DNA from: Desulfocucumis palustris
Lineage (GTDB): Bacteria > Bacillota > Desulfotomaculia > Desulfotomaculales > Desulfocucumaceae
Direction: 5' to 3'
DNA length: 35,508 nt
NCBI RefSeq assembly: GCF_002933875.1
Contig: NZ_BFAV01000182.1
Coordinates: 1-35,508 of the forward strand
Under the pieces are notes generated by a model. The model did no database searches. It saw nothing but the letters and a program-made list of their open reading frames with translations, and was not told the origin of the DNA. The position numbers and the translations under genes were made by a program. Shown in pieces: positions 8,137 to 17,177 of this stretch (position 1 is its first letter; the number at the start of each line of letters is the position of its first letter).

Positions 8137-9693
8137 ATGAAGGTTTCAGTCGGCATGAAAATAGGCGGGGGTTTTGCCATCCTATTAGTGCTTCTGGCGA
8201 TTATCAGCGTTCAGTCTGGTGTAAAGTTGTACACCACTGATATGAGCATGCAGGAGCTGTCTGTCAGATCCCAGCGCATAAGTCTGGATTACCGGACTAA
8301 AGAGGCATTCCAGGGCGCCGCCCTGGCAATCCGGGGCTACATGGTCTATGGTGATGAAAAATATCTTAACCAGTACAGTGAGCAGATTGATATCACCGGG
8401 AAGATTATCTCGGAGCGGCTCAATAATTCCTCCGCTGAATCGAGACCTAAATTTGAAGAAGTTTTGGAGCAGCTTGGGGAGTATGACGGGGAAATTATGC
8501 AAAACATGGTTCCCCTGCTGAAGGAAAAGAAACTCCAGGAAGCAACCGCGGTAGGCGCCACCATCGCGCCGATTACCGCCGATATAAACGAAACCCTGGA
8601 GGGTTTAATCAGTGAAAACGAAAAGAAGAGCGAGAAACTGATTGACAATACCATTTCCGATACCGGCGAAAGCCGCAGGGTGGTCCTGTGGGTAAGCATA
8701 ATATCCCTTTTTGCCGGTCTTTTTCTGGCTATCTTCATCACCAGGTCCATTACCGGCCCGGTGAAAGTGATGATGAGCGGTGTAAAGCCCATGGCCGGTG
8801 GTGATTTTACCCATGTGGTGGAGGTTAATACCAGGGATGAGCTGGGTGAGCTGGCCGGGGTGGTTAACCAGACCAGGGAACAGTTAAGGGAACTGGTGGG
8901 GGATATTGTAGGCGTGGCCCAGTCCGTGGCTGCCCACAGCCAGGAACTGGCCGCATCGGCGGAGCAGGTAAGCGCAACCATTGAAGAAGTGGCCAGCGCC
9001 ACCGGCGAGGTGGATGCCATGGCTGAAAAGAGCATGGAAAACGCCGACGCCACCGCCGAGGGATCAAAGAAGGTGGTGGAAGTCGCGGAGTCGGGAAGTC
9101 ATACGGTGAAGCGGACCGTAGATAAAATAAATGCCATAGCCAAATCCACCGATGATGTCGGCCACTCCATTCAGAAACTGGGTGAACTGTCCGCAAAGGT
9201 TGGTAATATAACCGATGTAATAACCGGGATTGCCGACCAGACCAACCTTTTGGCCTTGAACGCGGCCATTGAGGCGGCCAGGGCCGGAGAGCAGGGGCGC
9301 GGTTTCGCCGTGGTGGCCGATGAGGTAAGAAAGCTTGCCGAGCAGTCTGCTTCCGCCGCCAGGGAAATAGGGCAGCTGGTGGAACAGATTCAGACCGGGG
9401 TAGACGATTCTACCCGGGCTATGGAAAACGGCGCGGCGGAAGTGCGGGAAGGGGTGCATCTGGCCGGGGACGCCGGAGAGGCCCTTGAAAACATAATAGT
9501 TGCGATTAGCAATAACATCAGTCTGGTGGAGGAAATAACCCTTGGCGCCAGGCAGACCAGTCAGGGTACCCAGCGCCTTTCCGAAAGCAGCGGGCAGGTT
9601 TCAGCAACCATCCAGCAGGTGGCTGCCGCCACCCAGGAGCTGGCGGATATCGCCACCAGGCTGCAGGCTTCTGTTAACGGGTTTAAGGTATAA
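8137..9693 (+). CDS. Methyl-accepting chemotaxis protein
   Basis: A 518-residue membrane chemoreceptor. Transmembrane helix 1 is at about residues 10-28, an outer helical-bundle sensor follows at 30-180, transmembrane helix 2 is at about 181-202, HAMP at about 203-255, and then a long cytoplasmic coiled coil. The conserved hairpin tip that contacts CheA and CheW is present ([17 protein letters not shown], about 367-385). No C-terminal CheR-docking pentapeptide is seen. GGAGGAG nine bases before the ATG supports this start. The gene stands alone, with the 3' end only 17 bp from the convergent calcium-binding protein. The ligand is unknown. Confidence 0.95.
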   Translation: MKVSVGMKIGGGFAILLVLLAIISVQSGVKLYTTDMSMQELSVRSQRISLDYRTKEAFQGAALAIRGYMVYGDEKYLNQYSEQIDITGKIISERLNNSSAESRPKFEEVLEQLGEYDGEIMQNMVPLLKEKKLQEATAVGATIAPITADINETLEGLISENEKKSEKLIDNTISDTGESRRVVLWVSIISLFAGLFLAIFITRSITGPVKVMMSGVKPMAGGDFTHVVEVNTRDELGELAGVVNQTREQLRELVGDIVGVAQSVAAHSQELAASAEQVSATIEEVASATGEVDAMAEKSMENADATAEGSKKVVEVAESGSHTVKRTVDKINAIAKSTDDVGHSIQKLGELSAKVGNITDVITGIADQTNLLALNAAIEAARAGEQGRGFAVVADEVRKLAEQSASAAREIGQLVEQIQTGVDDSTRAMENGAAEVREGVHLAGDAGEALENIIVAISNNISLVEEITLGARQTSQGTQRLSESSGQVSATIQQVAAATQELADIATRLQASVNGFKV

Positions 9694-9710
9694 ACGGAGA
9701 ATGATATTCT

Positions 9711-10799
9711 CTACACCACCAGGTCTATTTGCTGCACGGTTCCGGCAGATCCGTTTTCGCGGATAAAAATACCGGTTGTCCGCACCTGTCCCTGAATATC
9801 ATTGCGCTCATCTTTGATGCTGAAGGGAGTATTCACATTGCCCAGGTAAATCGCGCCAATACCCTTTTCGCCCAGGGCAAAGAGCCTGTCGTTGCCCTGG
9901 GCGTCTTTGGTCCAGATCCGCAGGCTGTTAAAAATTTCGTCATTTTCATCTATCCAGTTGTTATGATCCTGGTCGTAAGCGGCCAGTTCGGCGAAACCAT
10001 TGCCGCTGTCCGGGCCGAAAAGCTCGCCGCCGTTATTTATCGCGCCGTCATTGTTCAGGTCAAGGGCAAGAAATCCGCTGCCCTGGCCGACGAAGGATAT
10101 CTGGTCGGGGGTTCCGTCAGAGTCCAGGTCGAAAGCGTATTTGGTGTCGGTGAGTTTCGACGCCGGACCGTCGTAGTTAATTACCAGCGGGTCTGTCATC
10201 AGGGCGTCTCCGGCCCGGATGCTGATATTTTTGCTGGACATAAATTCCCTGCTCATGTTCAACCGCACTGAAAAGCCTATCTCCCTGCCGTCAGCTGTTT
10301 TGATGGTGCCGGTTGAGGCGAAGGACATTATTTCATGTTCATAATTAAATTCGTGATATTCATATTCCAGCCCCCAGCCCTGTCTGGCGGCAGCCTGCGG
10401 CGGGTTTGTCAGAGCAAGGCTGCTGCCCATGCCGGTATTTTTAATGCTTATCCTGTCGGGCATAAAGAACTTAATTTTCTTGCCCGACAAAGCCTCAAGC
10501 AATTTTTGCAGCAAAAGCAGCTGCTGCCTTTCCCGGTCACCCGGTTCGTAGACTCCCTCCAGCTGTTCCGGTTGAATTTCCTCCGGGGATTTTTTTGAGC
10601 CGGCCAGCAAGTTTTTGGCCTGCTCCGAAATATCCGCAATGTCCGGTTTTAAAGCGGACAACTGCCCCGCCTGCCCGTTAACCCCTTCAAAATCAGGTCT
10701 TTCATTGCCCACCCAGGATTTTAGACTCTCTCTTTTAATATGTATCTCCTCAGATTTGGATTGACCGGCCATGGAAATGTATGAACTACTAATTTTCAT
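9711..10799 (-). CDS. EF-hand-like calcium-binding-repeat protein
   Basis: A 362-residue protein. The ATG at 10799 is preceded by GGGAGGG eight bases upstream, so I prefer it to an upstream in-frame start at 10901. The C-terminal half has three Asp-rich loops of the calcium-binding type: DLDSDGTPDQ, DLNNDGAINNGGELF and DQDHNNWIDENDEIF. The N-terminus (MKISSSYISMAGQSKSEEIH, then a KRESLKSWVG segment) resembles a group of Clostridia proteins of unknown role with the same architecture. No signal peptide is visible, so export or surface location is not shown. Function beyond probable calcium binding is unknown. Confidence 0.75.
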   Translation of the reverse strand: MKISSSYISMAGQSKSEEIHIKRESLKSWVGNERPDFEGVNGQAGQLSALKPDIADISEQAKNLLAGSKKSPEEIQPEQLEGVYEPGDRERQQLLLLQKLLEALSGKKIKFFMPDRISIKNTGMGSSLALTNPPQAAARQGWGLEYEYHEFNYEHEIMSFASTGTIKTADGREIGFSVRLNMSREFMSSKNISIRAGDALMTDPLVINYDGPASKLTDTKYAFDLDSDGTPDQISFVGQGSGFLALDLNNDGAINNGGELFGPDSGNGFAELAAYDQDHNNWIDENDEIFNSLRIWTKDAQGNDRLFALGEKGIGAIYLGNVNTPFSIKDERNDIQGQVRTTGIFIRENGSAGTVQQIDLVV

Positions 10800-10890
10800 T
10801 AAATTTACCCTCCCGAAAAAAATTGGAAGTTGATGGTTATTAATATAATATTCGGCAGGATTATGAATATTTTTAGGAAAAAATAAATTT

Positions 10891-10916
10891 AAACATGACA
10901 TAAAGCCGTCATGTTT
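10891..10916. promoter_or_regulatory. Operator-like palindrome before the GyrI-like gene
   Basis: Perfect 9-base arms (aaacatgac and gtcatgttt) with an 8-base spacer lie about 40 bp upstream of the start codon at 10954 and near a possible -10 (TATGAT). It may be an operator in the divergent promoter region shared with the calcium-binding protein. Confidence 0.45.
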
Positions 10917-10953
10917 AGGATGGTATGATTATTAAAAAAAGGAGGCAATAATC

Positions 10954-11412
10954 ATGGATTATAAATTTGAATTGACTGAAGAGCCTGCGCAGCCTGTGCT
11001 TTCTACCCGTACAAGGACCCCGGTGGGCAATTTGCCGCAGGAGTTGGGCAAAGCATATGGGGCTATCATTCAGTATCTGAATGAAATTGGTGAAAAGCCG
11101 CTGGAAATGGCTTTTGCAGCTTATTACAACATGGATATGGAGGATCTTGACGTAGAGATGGGATTCCCGGTCGCCAGACCCCTGGCCGGAAAGGGTGAAA
11201 TCAAATCAAGCCAAATTCCCGCGGGGAAACGGGTCTCTTGTATGTATAAAGGGCCCTACAGCCTGATGGAGCCGGTTTACAACGCCATGATGCGGTGGAT
11301 AAATGAAAATGGCCACGCGCCTGTGGGGGTGGCCTATGAGTTCTATTACAATTCTCCCATGGAAGTGCCGGAAAGCGAACTTTTAACAAAAATAGTATTT
11401 CCGCTTAAATGA
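10954..11412 (+). CDS. GyrI-like effector-binding domain protein
   Basis: A 152-residue stand-alone GyrI/SOUL-type ligand-binding domain. The order fits the fold: TRTRTPVGNLPQELGKAYGA, the FAAYYNMD strand, the DVEMGFPVARPL strand, a KGPYSLMEPVYNAMMRWINE helix and the final YEFYYNSPMEVP segment. The same domain forms the drug-sensing half of AraC- and MerR-type regulators, but no DNA-binding part is present. It probably binds small hydrophobic or cationic molecules. AAAGGAGG upstream of the ATG indicates good translation. Its precise ligand is unknown. Confidence 0.85.
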   Translation: MDYKFELTEEPAQPVLSTRTRTPVGNLPQELGKAYGAIIQYLNEIGEKPLEMAFAAYYNMDMEDLDVEMGFPVARPLAGKGEIKSSQIPAGKRVSCMYKGPYSLMEPVYNAMMRWINENGHAPVGVAYEFYYNSPMEVPESELLTKIVFPLK

Positions 11413-11442
11413 AAATCCCCGGGACAGCTTTTTAACATTCTG

Positions 11443-12738
11443 CTAGGTAACGTTTTTCAGGGCATCCCTGAAAATTTTCAAGCCTTCATCGATCACTGAG
11501 CTGTCGATGTTTAGAGGGGTGATGAATCTTATACAGTTTTTATATACCCCGCAGTTAAAGAACAGCAGTTTCTGCTCCAGGCAATACCCGGTGATTTTTT
11601 CCGTGGCGGACTTGTCGGGCTTCCCTTTATCATCCACCAGTTCCACCGCCAGCATCAGGCCAAGTCCCCGCACATCACCGATAACAGGAAACTCTTTTTT
11701 CAGGGCCATAAGCTCTGATTTGAAGTAACTTCCCATTTTTCTGCAATTATCCAGCACATTATCTTCTTCCATAACCTCCAAGGCGGAAAGAGCCACGGCA
11801 CAGCTCACCGGGTTGGCCCCAAAGGTGGTGCCGTGCGCTCCAGGTGTCCAATCCCCCATAATATCCCTGGTTCCGATGACTGCCGAAAGCGGAAAACCGC
11901 CGGCCATGGCCTTGCCCAGGCACATTATGTCGGGGGTCACGTTAAAATGTTCGGCTGCGAACATTTTTCCGGTCCTGCCAAACCCGGTTTGTATCTCGTC
12001 AAAGATAAGCGGTATTTTATGCCTGCCGGCTAATTCCCGGAGACTTTGCACGTATTTGACCGGCGGGACGATATAACCCCCCTCACCCTGTACTGGCTCA
12101 AATATTATCGAGGCAATATCACCGGGCGGGATGATTGTTTCAAACAGCCTCTCAATCTCCGCCAGGCACTGTAAGGAGCAATTGTCCTCACTTTTTTCAT
12201 AGGGGCACCTAAAGCAGTAGGGGTAGGGCGCGTGGAATACGGAGGGCAGAAAGGGGGCGTAATTTTCCCTGAAACCGGCCCTGGATGAGGTAACGGACAG
12301 GGCGCCCATGGTCCGGCCATGGAAGGCCCCGCGAAAGGCTATGATTCCCGGCCTTTGGGTTTTCCAGCGGGCGGCCTTCAGTGCCCCTTCCACCGCTTCC
12401 GCCCCGCTGTTGCTAAAAAAGACCATGCTCAAATCCCCGGGGCTGATTTCGCTTAACTTCATGGCCAGCTTTATGGCGCCGGGGTAATAACCCAGGGAAA
12501 AGGAGCCGTGAATAAGGTTGTCTATTTGTTTTTTGGCCGCGGCGACCAGCCGGGGATGGCAGTGCCCCAGGTTGTTTACGGCAATACCGCTGCAGTAGTC
12601 AAGGTATCTTTCTCCGTCAGAGGTGTATATGTAGGGGCCGGCCCCTTTTTCCATTATAATTTGCGTGGACCTGGCCAGCACCGGAGATAAATGTTCTTTT
12701 GCAGCATTTAAAAGCTCGTCTCTATTCAAATTTTTCAC
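11443..12738 (-). CDS. Class-III PLP aminotransferase (GabT/ArgD-like)
   Basis: A 431-residue pyridoxal-phosphate enzyme of the 4-aminobutyrate/acetylornithine aminotransferase group. Visible motifs are FSNSGAEAVEGALKAAR (phosphate-binding region), FHGRTMGALS, FEPVQGEGGY, the pyridine-nitrogen aspartate in FDEIQTGFGRTG (Asp247) and the Schiff-base lysine in CLGKAMAGGFPL (Lys276). Four cysteines (175, 178, 187, 191) form a CxxC-x8-CxxxC cluster that also occurs in some GabT-like relatives and may bind metal. The amino donor cannot be decided; no arginine or GABA genes are adjacent. The start is GTG at 12738, with AAAGGAC close upstream; a TTG nine bases later is an alternative. A 77-bp piece of this gene is copied at 35153-35229. 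Confidence 0.85.
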   Translation of the reverse strand: MKNLNRDELLNAAKEHLSPVLARSTQIIMEKGAGPYIYTSDGERYLDYCSGIAVNNLGHCHPRLVAAAKKQIDNLIHGSFSLGYYPGAIKLAMKLSEISPGDLSMVFFSNSGAEAVEGALKAARWKTQRPGIIAFRGAFHGRTMGALSVTSSRAGFRENYAPFLPSVFHAPYPYCFRCPYEKSEDNCSLQCLAEIERLFETIIPPGDIASIIFEPVQGEGGYIVPPVKYVQSLRELAGRHKIPLIFDEIQTGFGRTGKMFAAEHFNVTPDIMCLGKAMAGGFPLSAVIGTRDIMGDWTPGAHGTTFGANPVSCAVALSALEVMEEDNVLDNCRKMGSYFKSELMALKKEFPVIGDVRGLGLMLAVELVDDKGKPDKSATEKITGYCLEQKLLFFNCGVYKNCIRFITPLNIDSSVIDEGLKIFRDALKNVT

Positions 12739-12828
12739 GTCCTTTGGTGACAGAATACTGATTATTTAAAAAATATGCGGTTACATTACCATATAGTCCA
12801 GATCAGTATTAATGGCGAAATTAAACAA

Positions 12829-12863
12829 CCCCCCGTCAAAGCCGGATTGGCTTTGCCGGGGGG
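12829..12863. terminator. Strong GC-rich hairpin between aminotransferase and DUF1232 genes
   Basis: Arms ccccccg-t-caaagcc and ggctttg-c-cgggggg pair over 14 of 15 positions with a short loop. There is no good T-run on either side. It lies upstream of both divergent genes, so it may be an old terminator or a leader hairpin for the DUF1232 gene. Confidence 0.45.
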
Positions 12864-12885
12864 ACTCCCTGAAAGGTGAACTTTA

Positions 12886-13257
12886 TTGAAAAGTTTTTGG
12901 TACCGGCTAAAAAGACTGAAGTCGGATATATTTATACTCTACTACGCCTGCAAAGACCCCCGGGTTCCCCGCCAGGCGAAAGTATTGGCCGTGCTGCTGG
13001 CGGCCTATGTGATAAGTCCCGTGGACCTCTTTCCCGATTTTATATTCCCCGGGCTGGGCTACATGGACGATTTGCTCCTGGTTCCGTTTGGGACCGAATT
13101 TATATTAAAGCTGATTCCCGGGCCGGTTGTGGTGGAGGCAAAGCAGAAAGCCATGCATTTAGGACAAAGGGCGAAATTATGGGCAACGGTACTGATAGGG
13201 GCGGCGGTTATTTTATTGGTCCTGGCTTTTGCCTACAGGTTTGTTAAAATAGGGTGA
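12886..13257 (+). CDS. DUF1232 (YkvA-like) small membrane protein
   Basis: A 123-residue protein starting at TTG, with AAGGTGA seven bases upstream. The DUF1232 core is clear: the DIFILYYACKDPRVPRQAKV segment, then AAYVISPVDLFPDFIPG-type sequence (here ISPVDLFPDFIFPGLGYMDD). A second hydrophobic helix lies near the C-terminus (TVLIGAAVILLVLAFAYRFV). The function of the family is not known. An overlapping frame starting at 12876 is a shadow. A damaged copy of the 3' two-thirds of this gene is found at 35232-35466. Confidence 0.85.
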   Translation: MKSFWYRLKRLKSDIFILYYACKDPRVPRQAKVLAVLLAAYVISPVDLFPDFIFPGLGYMDDLLLVPFGTEFILKLIPGPVVVEAKQKAMHLGQRAKLWATVLIGAAVILLVLAFAYRFVKIG

Positions 13258-13261
13258 TAAT

Positions 13262-13409
13262 TTACAGGCTCTCAAGGGGCGTTACAGCTTTCCCCTTCAG
13301 CAGCATGTGCAGGACTGCTCTATCCTTATAATCTTCCTGGTAAATATCCTTCATTTCCGGCAGTTTTTTCAGGCTGTCCGCCGCTATTCGAGCGCTTTCT
13401 GATATCTTA
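13262..13409 (-). pseudogene. C-terminal remnant of an unidentified protein
   Basis: The minus strand is open for about 49 codons and ends SLKKLPEMKDIYQEDYKDRA, then VLHMLLKGKAVTPLESL and a stop. There is no start codon with a ribosome site, and tandem TAA stops lie just upstream. It reads like the tail of a longer gene whose body is gone. I do not recognise the family. Its last bases are part of the segment duplicated at 35.4 kb. Confidence 0.4.
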
Positions 13410-13429
13410 CATTTTTATTAAATGCGGCA

Positions 13430-14158
13430 CTATAAAAGAATTACCCCGGCCAACGACAGCAGGAACACCGCGCCGCAGGCAAACATCAGTAAACTCCCGG
13501 ACATGGACAGCCCCCAATACACCATAACTGTAATGCCCAGCGCCATAGTAACAGACAGCGCCAGAGCCACGCCTCTAAGCACAGGGGCGTCCGCCCGCGC
13601 CGGCGGCATAAAGGCAGACACTTTGTTATCATCGCAGGTAAGCACGATCAGCACCGGCAGACCCAGGAAAAGGGGAAACAGAAAATCGTTCAGACAAACA
13701 ATGGTAAACAGCTGCCGTGACCAAACCCCCAGGAACACATCCAGCCCGCAGGCGATGATAACTGCCGTGGCCATGGCCCCGGCAGCCGAAATGAGTACAT
13801 AAATGACTATATTAACATGGCTTTTGGCATTTGGCGCCTCACCCTTTTTTAAAAAATGCCAGAGCTTGTAAGGCAGGTAGGCAGCTAAAAAATTGCCGAT
13901 AAAGCCCAGGACGGAGCCCTTGGAAAATGTCCCGAACAGGTCGGCTATCAAATTGCCGGCGGCACAGCCCCAGGCGCCTGCCGGACCAAACAGCAGCCCG
14001 GCCACCACCGGCACGGCATTGACCGGGCGGACCTCGGTAAGCCCCTCGATAAGCACCATCACCTTGAAGGGGACGGCCATGCCGATAAACACCAGGGCGC
14101 AGACGCCCATTTGCAGCAGGGTCTCTTTTTGCCTAAAGGGATGCAGAATTTCCCGCAA
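13430..14158 (-). CDS. ECF-transporter S-component-like membrane protein
   Basis: A 242-residue protein with about six hydrophobic helices. The stretch RPVNAVPVVAGLLFGPAGAW followed by GNLIADLFGTFSKGSVLGFIGNF resembles substrate-binding S components of energy-coupling-factor importers (QueT-like and related). No ECF ATPase or T component is nearby, so it would need shared ones. The start is TTG at 14158, with AGGAGGAG seven bases upstream. It overlaps the end of the EamA transporter gene by 26 bp, so the two are translated together. The substrate is unknown. It is the last gene of the leftward run. Confidence 0.6.
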   Translation of the reverse strand: MREILHPFRQKETLLQMGVCALVFIGMAVPFKVMVLIEGLTEVRPVNAVPVVAGLLFGPAGAWGCAAGNLIADLFGTFSKGSVLGFIGNFLAAYLPYKLWHFLKKGEAPNAKSHVNIVIYVLISAAGAMATAVIIACGLDVFLGVWSRQLFTIVCLNDFLFPLFLGLPVLIVLTCDDNKVSAFMPPARADAPVLRGVALALSVTMALGITVMVYWGLSMSGSLLMFACGAVFLLSLAGVILL

Positions 14159-15050
14159 GGGGCTTCTCCTCCTTTTTGTTTAGAAAGTCGGTTCCCGCGC
14201 AAACGGCCCCGGCCGCGATCAGCACTGCGCCGGCCAGCTTGATTATGGTAAAGCTCTCGTTAACGCCAAAGGTGCCCGGGATAAGGACAGCCAGCACCAT
14301 GGTCACGATGGGCTCGGTGGAGGCTATGACGGTAACGCTGAGAGGGCTGGCATACTTTTGGGAGTACATCAGCATGATATAGGCGTAGGCCTTGGAGAAG
14401 AAGGCCAGCATGAATATATTGGCCAGCAGGGTATTTGAGTAGTTGACTAATAGAAATGTTTTGGGCTCCTGGAGGCTCCACAGTATAAAGCTCAGGATAG
14501 CGGTGAAAAACATTTGCCCCACGCCCAGGAGCAGAGGGTCGTGGTCCTTGGTAAACCTATCGGTGCAGATAATATATACGGCCATTAAAAAACAGGCCGA
14601 AAGCATATACAGCATGCCGGCCTCCAGGGGCTGGCCAGGTTTTACCCCGCTGGACAGGGCCAGTCCCGACAAAATAATAAGGATTCCCAGCAAATTATTC
14701 CTGGAGGGCCTTTTTCTGAAAAAAAGCAGCAAAAGCGGCACAATGACAATATTAAGGGATGCGATAAAGGAGGCGGTGGAAGCCGGAATTGCAGCGATAC
14801 CCATTTTTTCAAAAATCAGGTTGACACATAAAATAGCCGCCATGGCGGCGCTTCTGAGGAGTATTTTGCTATTAAAATCCCGCAGCCTTTTAAAAAACAC
14901 GATAAGCAGTATAATACTGGCCAGCCCCGCCGTCATGGTCAGGTAGGCAAAGGCCGACAGCTCGGGCGGCAGGTTTTTTATGAATATATAAGACGACGCC
15001 CAGCACAGTGTGATCGAAAACAATATGATATTTGATTCCGTTTTGGTCAT
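14133..15050 (-). CDS. EamA/DMT-family transporter
   Basis: A 305-residue membrane protein with ten predicted helices in two EamA repeats, the drug/metabolite transporter pattern. Typical features are the N-terminal helix with SITLCWASSYIFIKNLPPEL, and in the second repeat SPLSVTVIASTEPIVTMVLA. The family exports amino acids, nucleobases and other small metabolites; the substrate cannot be told. Its ATG overlaps the stop codon of the lipoprotein gene (ATGA, 4 bp), showing translational coupling. It lies just downstream of the RiPP genes and could serve self-protection, but nothing in the sequence proves this. Confidence 0.85.
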   Translation of the reverse strand: MTKTESNIILFSITLCWASSYIFIKNLPPELSAFAYLTMTAGLASIILLIVFFKRLRDFNSKILLRSAAMAAILCVNLIFEKMGIAAIPASTASFIASLNIVIVPLLLLFFRKRPSRNNLLGILIILSGLALSSGVKPGQPLEAGMLYMLSACFLMAVYIICTDRFTKDHDPLLLGVGQMFFTAILSFILWSLQEPKTFLLVNYSNTLLANIFMLAFFSKAYAYIMLMYSQKYASPLSVTVIASTEPIVTMVLAVLIPGTFGVNESFTIIKLAGAVLIAAGAVCAGTDFLNKKEEKPLAGNSASL

Positions 15051-15469
15051 AGCTTTTGCCCCTTGTAAAATTCATAGTCCACCTTTTGCTTATCTATGAG
15101 GACCGCATTTTGATTAAGCTCCTTTAGCAGCTCGTCCATTATCCTTTTCATCTGCTCGTCGGTAACGGAATAAAATGTGTAAATAAGGGTGTTTTCATAA
15201 GTGACCATCCCTTTTTCGTCCTTAAAAGCGCCCGTGCCGATACAGCCGGTAAAGCCGTCGACGTATTTAAGGGCGATGTCGTTTACCTTCTTTTCGGCTT
15301 CCTGGGTGGATATTTTCTGAGAGTAGGTATCCTTGTCATTTAAGCCGATATACAGGGTGTATTTAACCGTCTCACTTTTGGCAAGGCCATTGTTTGCCGG
15401 CCCGGAACAGCCGGAAATAATAACAACCAGCACTATCATTAATAACACTTTTACAAGCCGTACTCTCAT
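15047..15469 (-). CDS. Small lipoprotein of unknown function
   Basis: A 140-residue protein with a lipoprotein signal: charged MRVRLVK, a hydrophobic stretch, then IISGC with the lipid-bearing Cys21. The mature part (YTLYIGLNDKDTY, a Gln/Glu-rich helix, then GAFKDEKGMVTYENTLIYTF) looks like a small alpha/beta domain. AGAGGAC precedes the ATG. The gene overlaps the EamA transporter start by 4 bp. Surface lipoproteins near peptide-export clusters sometimes give immunity to the exported product, so that role is possible. It is inferred from position only. Confidence 0.6.
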   Translation of the reverse strand: MRVRLVKVLLMIVLVVIISGCSGPANNGLAKSETVKYTLYIGLNDKDTYSQKISTQEAEKKVNDIALKYVDGFTGCIGTGAFKDEKGMVTYENTLIYTFYSVTDEQMKRIMDELLKELNQNAVLIDKQKVDYEFYKGQKL

Positions 15470-15595
15470 CGTTATGTCCTCTTATATAGTATTTCATCTT
15501 CTGATTTGAGTATATTGTAATTTATTCGGCATATATTTTCAAATATCTCACTGGCATAACAAAAGACGTTAGGAATGTGAGAACACCACAAACGC

Positions 15596-15635
15596 AAATA
15601 GCCGTTTTCCCCTTCACACAGGAAAACCGCTATTT
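15596..15635. terminator. Hairpin after the radical SAM gene
   Basis: Arms of 15 bases (aaatagccgttttcc and ggaaaaccgctattt) pair with one mismatch around a 10-base loop. It lies 45 bp beyond the radical SAM stop codon. The T-run is poor, so it may only partly stop transcription into the lipoprotein-transporter genes, or it may protect the mRNA end. Confidence 0.6.
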
Positions 15636-15679
15636 AAAATGCTGTTGGATTGTTTGTACGAGCTTCGACAAGCTAATAT

Positions 15680-17044
15680 TTAGACAGGTATGCTATTTTT
15701 AATTTCTTTCTCCCTGTTATACCTGTCCCGCACGTAATGCTCCAGGCTGTATTTCCACTCCGCGCAATCAGGTTTGCCACTGTTGACGAACATGGCCTTG
15801 TAAGCGCAGCTTCCCATGCAAATAGGCAATATTTTGCATTCCAAACATTCCGCAGTCTCGAAAGGCTCCCAGGTAAGCCAGCGTATTTCGTGCATACGCT
15901 CAGCCTTGCCCCGCCCTTTATAGTCAATGATATTGCCTATGCGTGCTGACTTGTCGCCCACTTCGGACCAGCATTTGTACATATCGCCGTCCGGGTCGAG
16001 GACAAAGGTGTTTGTTTGGTTGGCCGTACAGGAGTCTGCGACACGGGGATAATAGGGGGTCTGGCCTGCTTTAAAGCCCCTTAGCCTTAATTCCCTCTGA
16101 AGGGTCTGGTTCAATACCGTGAATTCCTCCTTGGTGGCACAGGAATTTTCAATTGATTTGCAGCCTGACGAATAGGGTGAAACATGGCCCAGATGGATGG
16201 CGATGTCTTTCAGATTATTGTCTTCCAATATATTCAGGAGTTTTAGCGCGTCGTCCATGTTGGAGCGGTCTACATTCACGCGCAGGCCCACCTTCATTTC
16301 ATTGGCCTTTAACAGCTTAATTCCTTCCAGTATCCTATCAAAGGTGGGCCCTCCGGCCTTGAGCATCCGGCGGCTGTTATGCGCCTCAGGGGGGCCGTCC
16401 ACGGTAATCTGGAAACCTGTTATCCTGCTGTCTTTTAGCTTCCTCACTATTTCCGGATCGCCGGCCAGCAGGTAGCCGTTGGTAACCATGTGAGCGGTAT
16501 AGTCCAGGTTGTTCTCCCCGGCGACAGCTAATATTTTTTCTGACAGGTCGAAGATAATTTCTTTACCCAGGAGAGGTTCTCCGCCGAACCAGGCAATATG
16601 TAAGCCTTTTATTGTTTTAGCCGCCCTTTTTATGTAGTTAAGCAATCCCTGCTGCACCTGCTCCGTCATAAATGCGTGCCGCCCGTCCCGCCTGTCCTGG
16701 TCTTTACCCGCCTGTTCGAAGCAATAGGTGCAGGCAAAATTGCAGCGCAGGGTGGGGGCTATGGTTAAACCCAGCCGCCTGGGGTCGTATTTTCCGCTGT
16801 TGTAGGCAAATTTCAATATTTTCAGTTCATCGGTTTCATCCTCCAGGAGGAATCCTCCCTGCTTTAGCCCGCCGGCAAACTGTTTTGCAGCTTCAGGCAG
16901 GTCGTTGTATTCAAACCGTGGGGTATTTAACAATTTCGCATGGGTCCTCCCCACTTCGGCCAGTGAAGTGGTCAGGCTGTTAAAAATCATTACTTTCCCG
17001 GGATCTTCGGTGGGCCAGATGAAGTTATAAAAAGACGGTTTCAT
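15680..17044 (-). CDS. Radical SAM/SPASM peptide maturase
   Basis: The probable modifying enzyme for the NHLP precursor. I chose the ATG at 17044: GGAG lies nine bases upstream, and the product then begins MKPSFYNFIWPTEDPGKVMI, a start typical of peptide-modifying radical SAM enzymes. The frame stays open to an ATG at 17188, which would add 48 residues. Numbered from 17188, the SAM-binding cluster is C149-x3-C153-x2-C156, GGEP is at 202-205, and a full SPASM set follows: C387, C406, C448, C451, C457, C461, C475. These would hold two extra iron-sulfur clusters, as in sactipeptide and ranthipeptide synthases. The N-terminal 100 residues may bind the leader. The gene lies directly after the precursor. 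Confidence 0.9.
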   Translation of the reverse strand: MKPSFYNFIWPTEDPGKVMIFNSLTTSLAEVGRTHAKLLNTPRFEYNDLPEAAKQFAGGLKQGGFLLEDETDELKILKFAYNSGKYDPRRLGLTIAPTLRCNFACTYCFEQAGKDQDRRDGRHAFMTEQVQQGLLNYIKRAAKTIKGLHIAWFGGEPLLGKEIIFDLSEKILAVAGENNLDYTAHMVTNGYLLAGDPEIVRKLKDSRITGFQITVDGPPEAHNSRRMLKAGGPTFDRILEGIKLLKANEMKVGLRVNVDRSNMDDALKLLNILEDNNLKDIAIHLGHVSPYSSGCKSIENSCATKEEFTVLNQTLQRELRLRGFKAGQTPYYPRVADSCTANQTNTFVLDPDGDMYKCWSEVGDKSARIGNIIDYKGRGKAERMHEIRWLTWEPFETAECLECKILPICMGSCAYKAMFVNSGKPDCAEWKYSLEHYVRDRYNREKEIKNSIPV

Positions 17045-17177
17045 TTGTTTCAGCTCCAACTTTATCATGTTAGAAATTTTCGCTGACAGATTACTGGTTG
17101 GCCATAGGCTTAAAAATGAGTATCCGGAGGGGGAGAAAAACTCCTCCTCCGGGTCTATAAACCAGCATACTTTGATA

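Noticed and set aside
12876..13247. Alternative 123-codon frame over the DUF1232 gene
   Set aside because: The overlapping frame from 12886 carries the DUF1232 motif and a spaced ribosome site.
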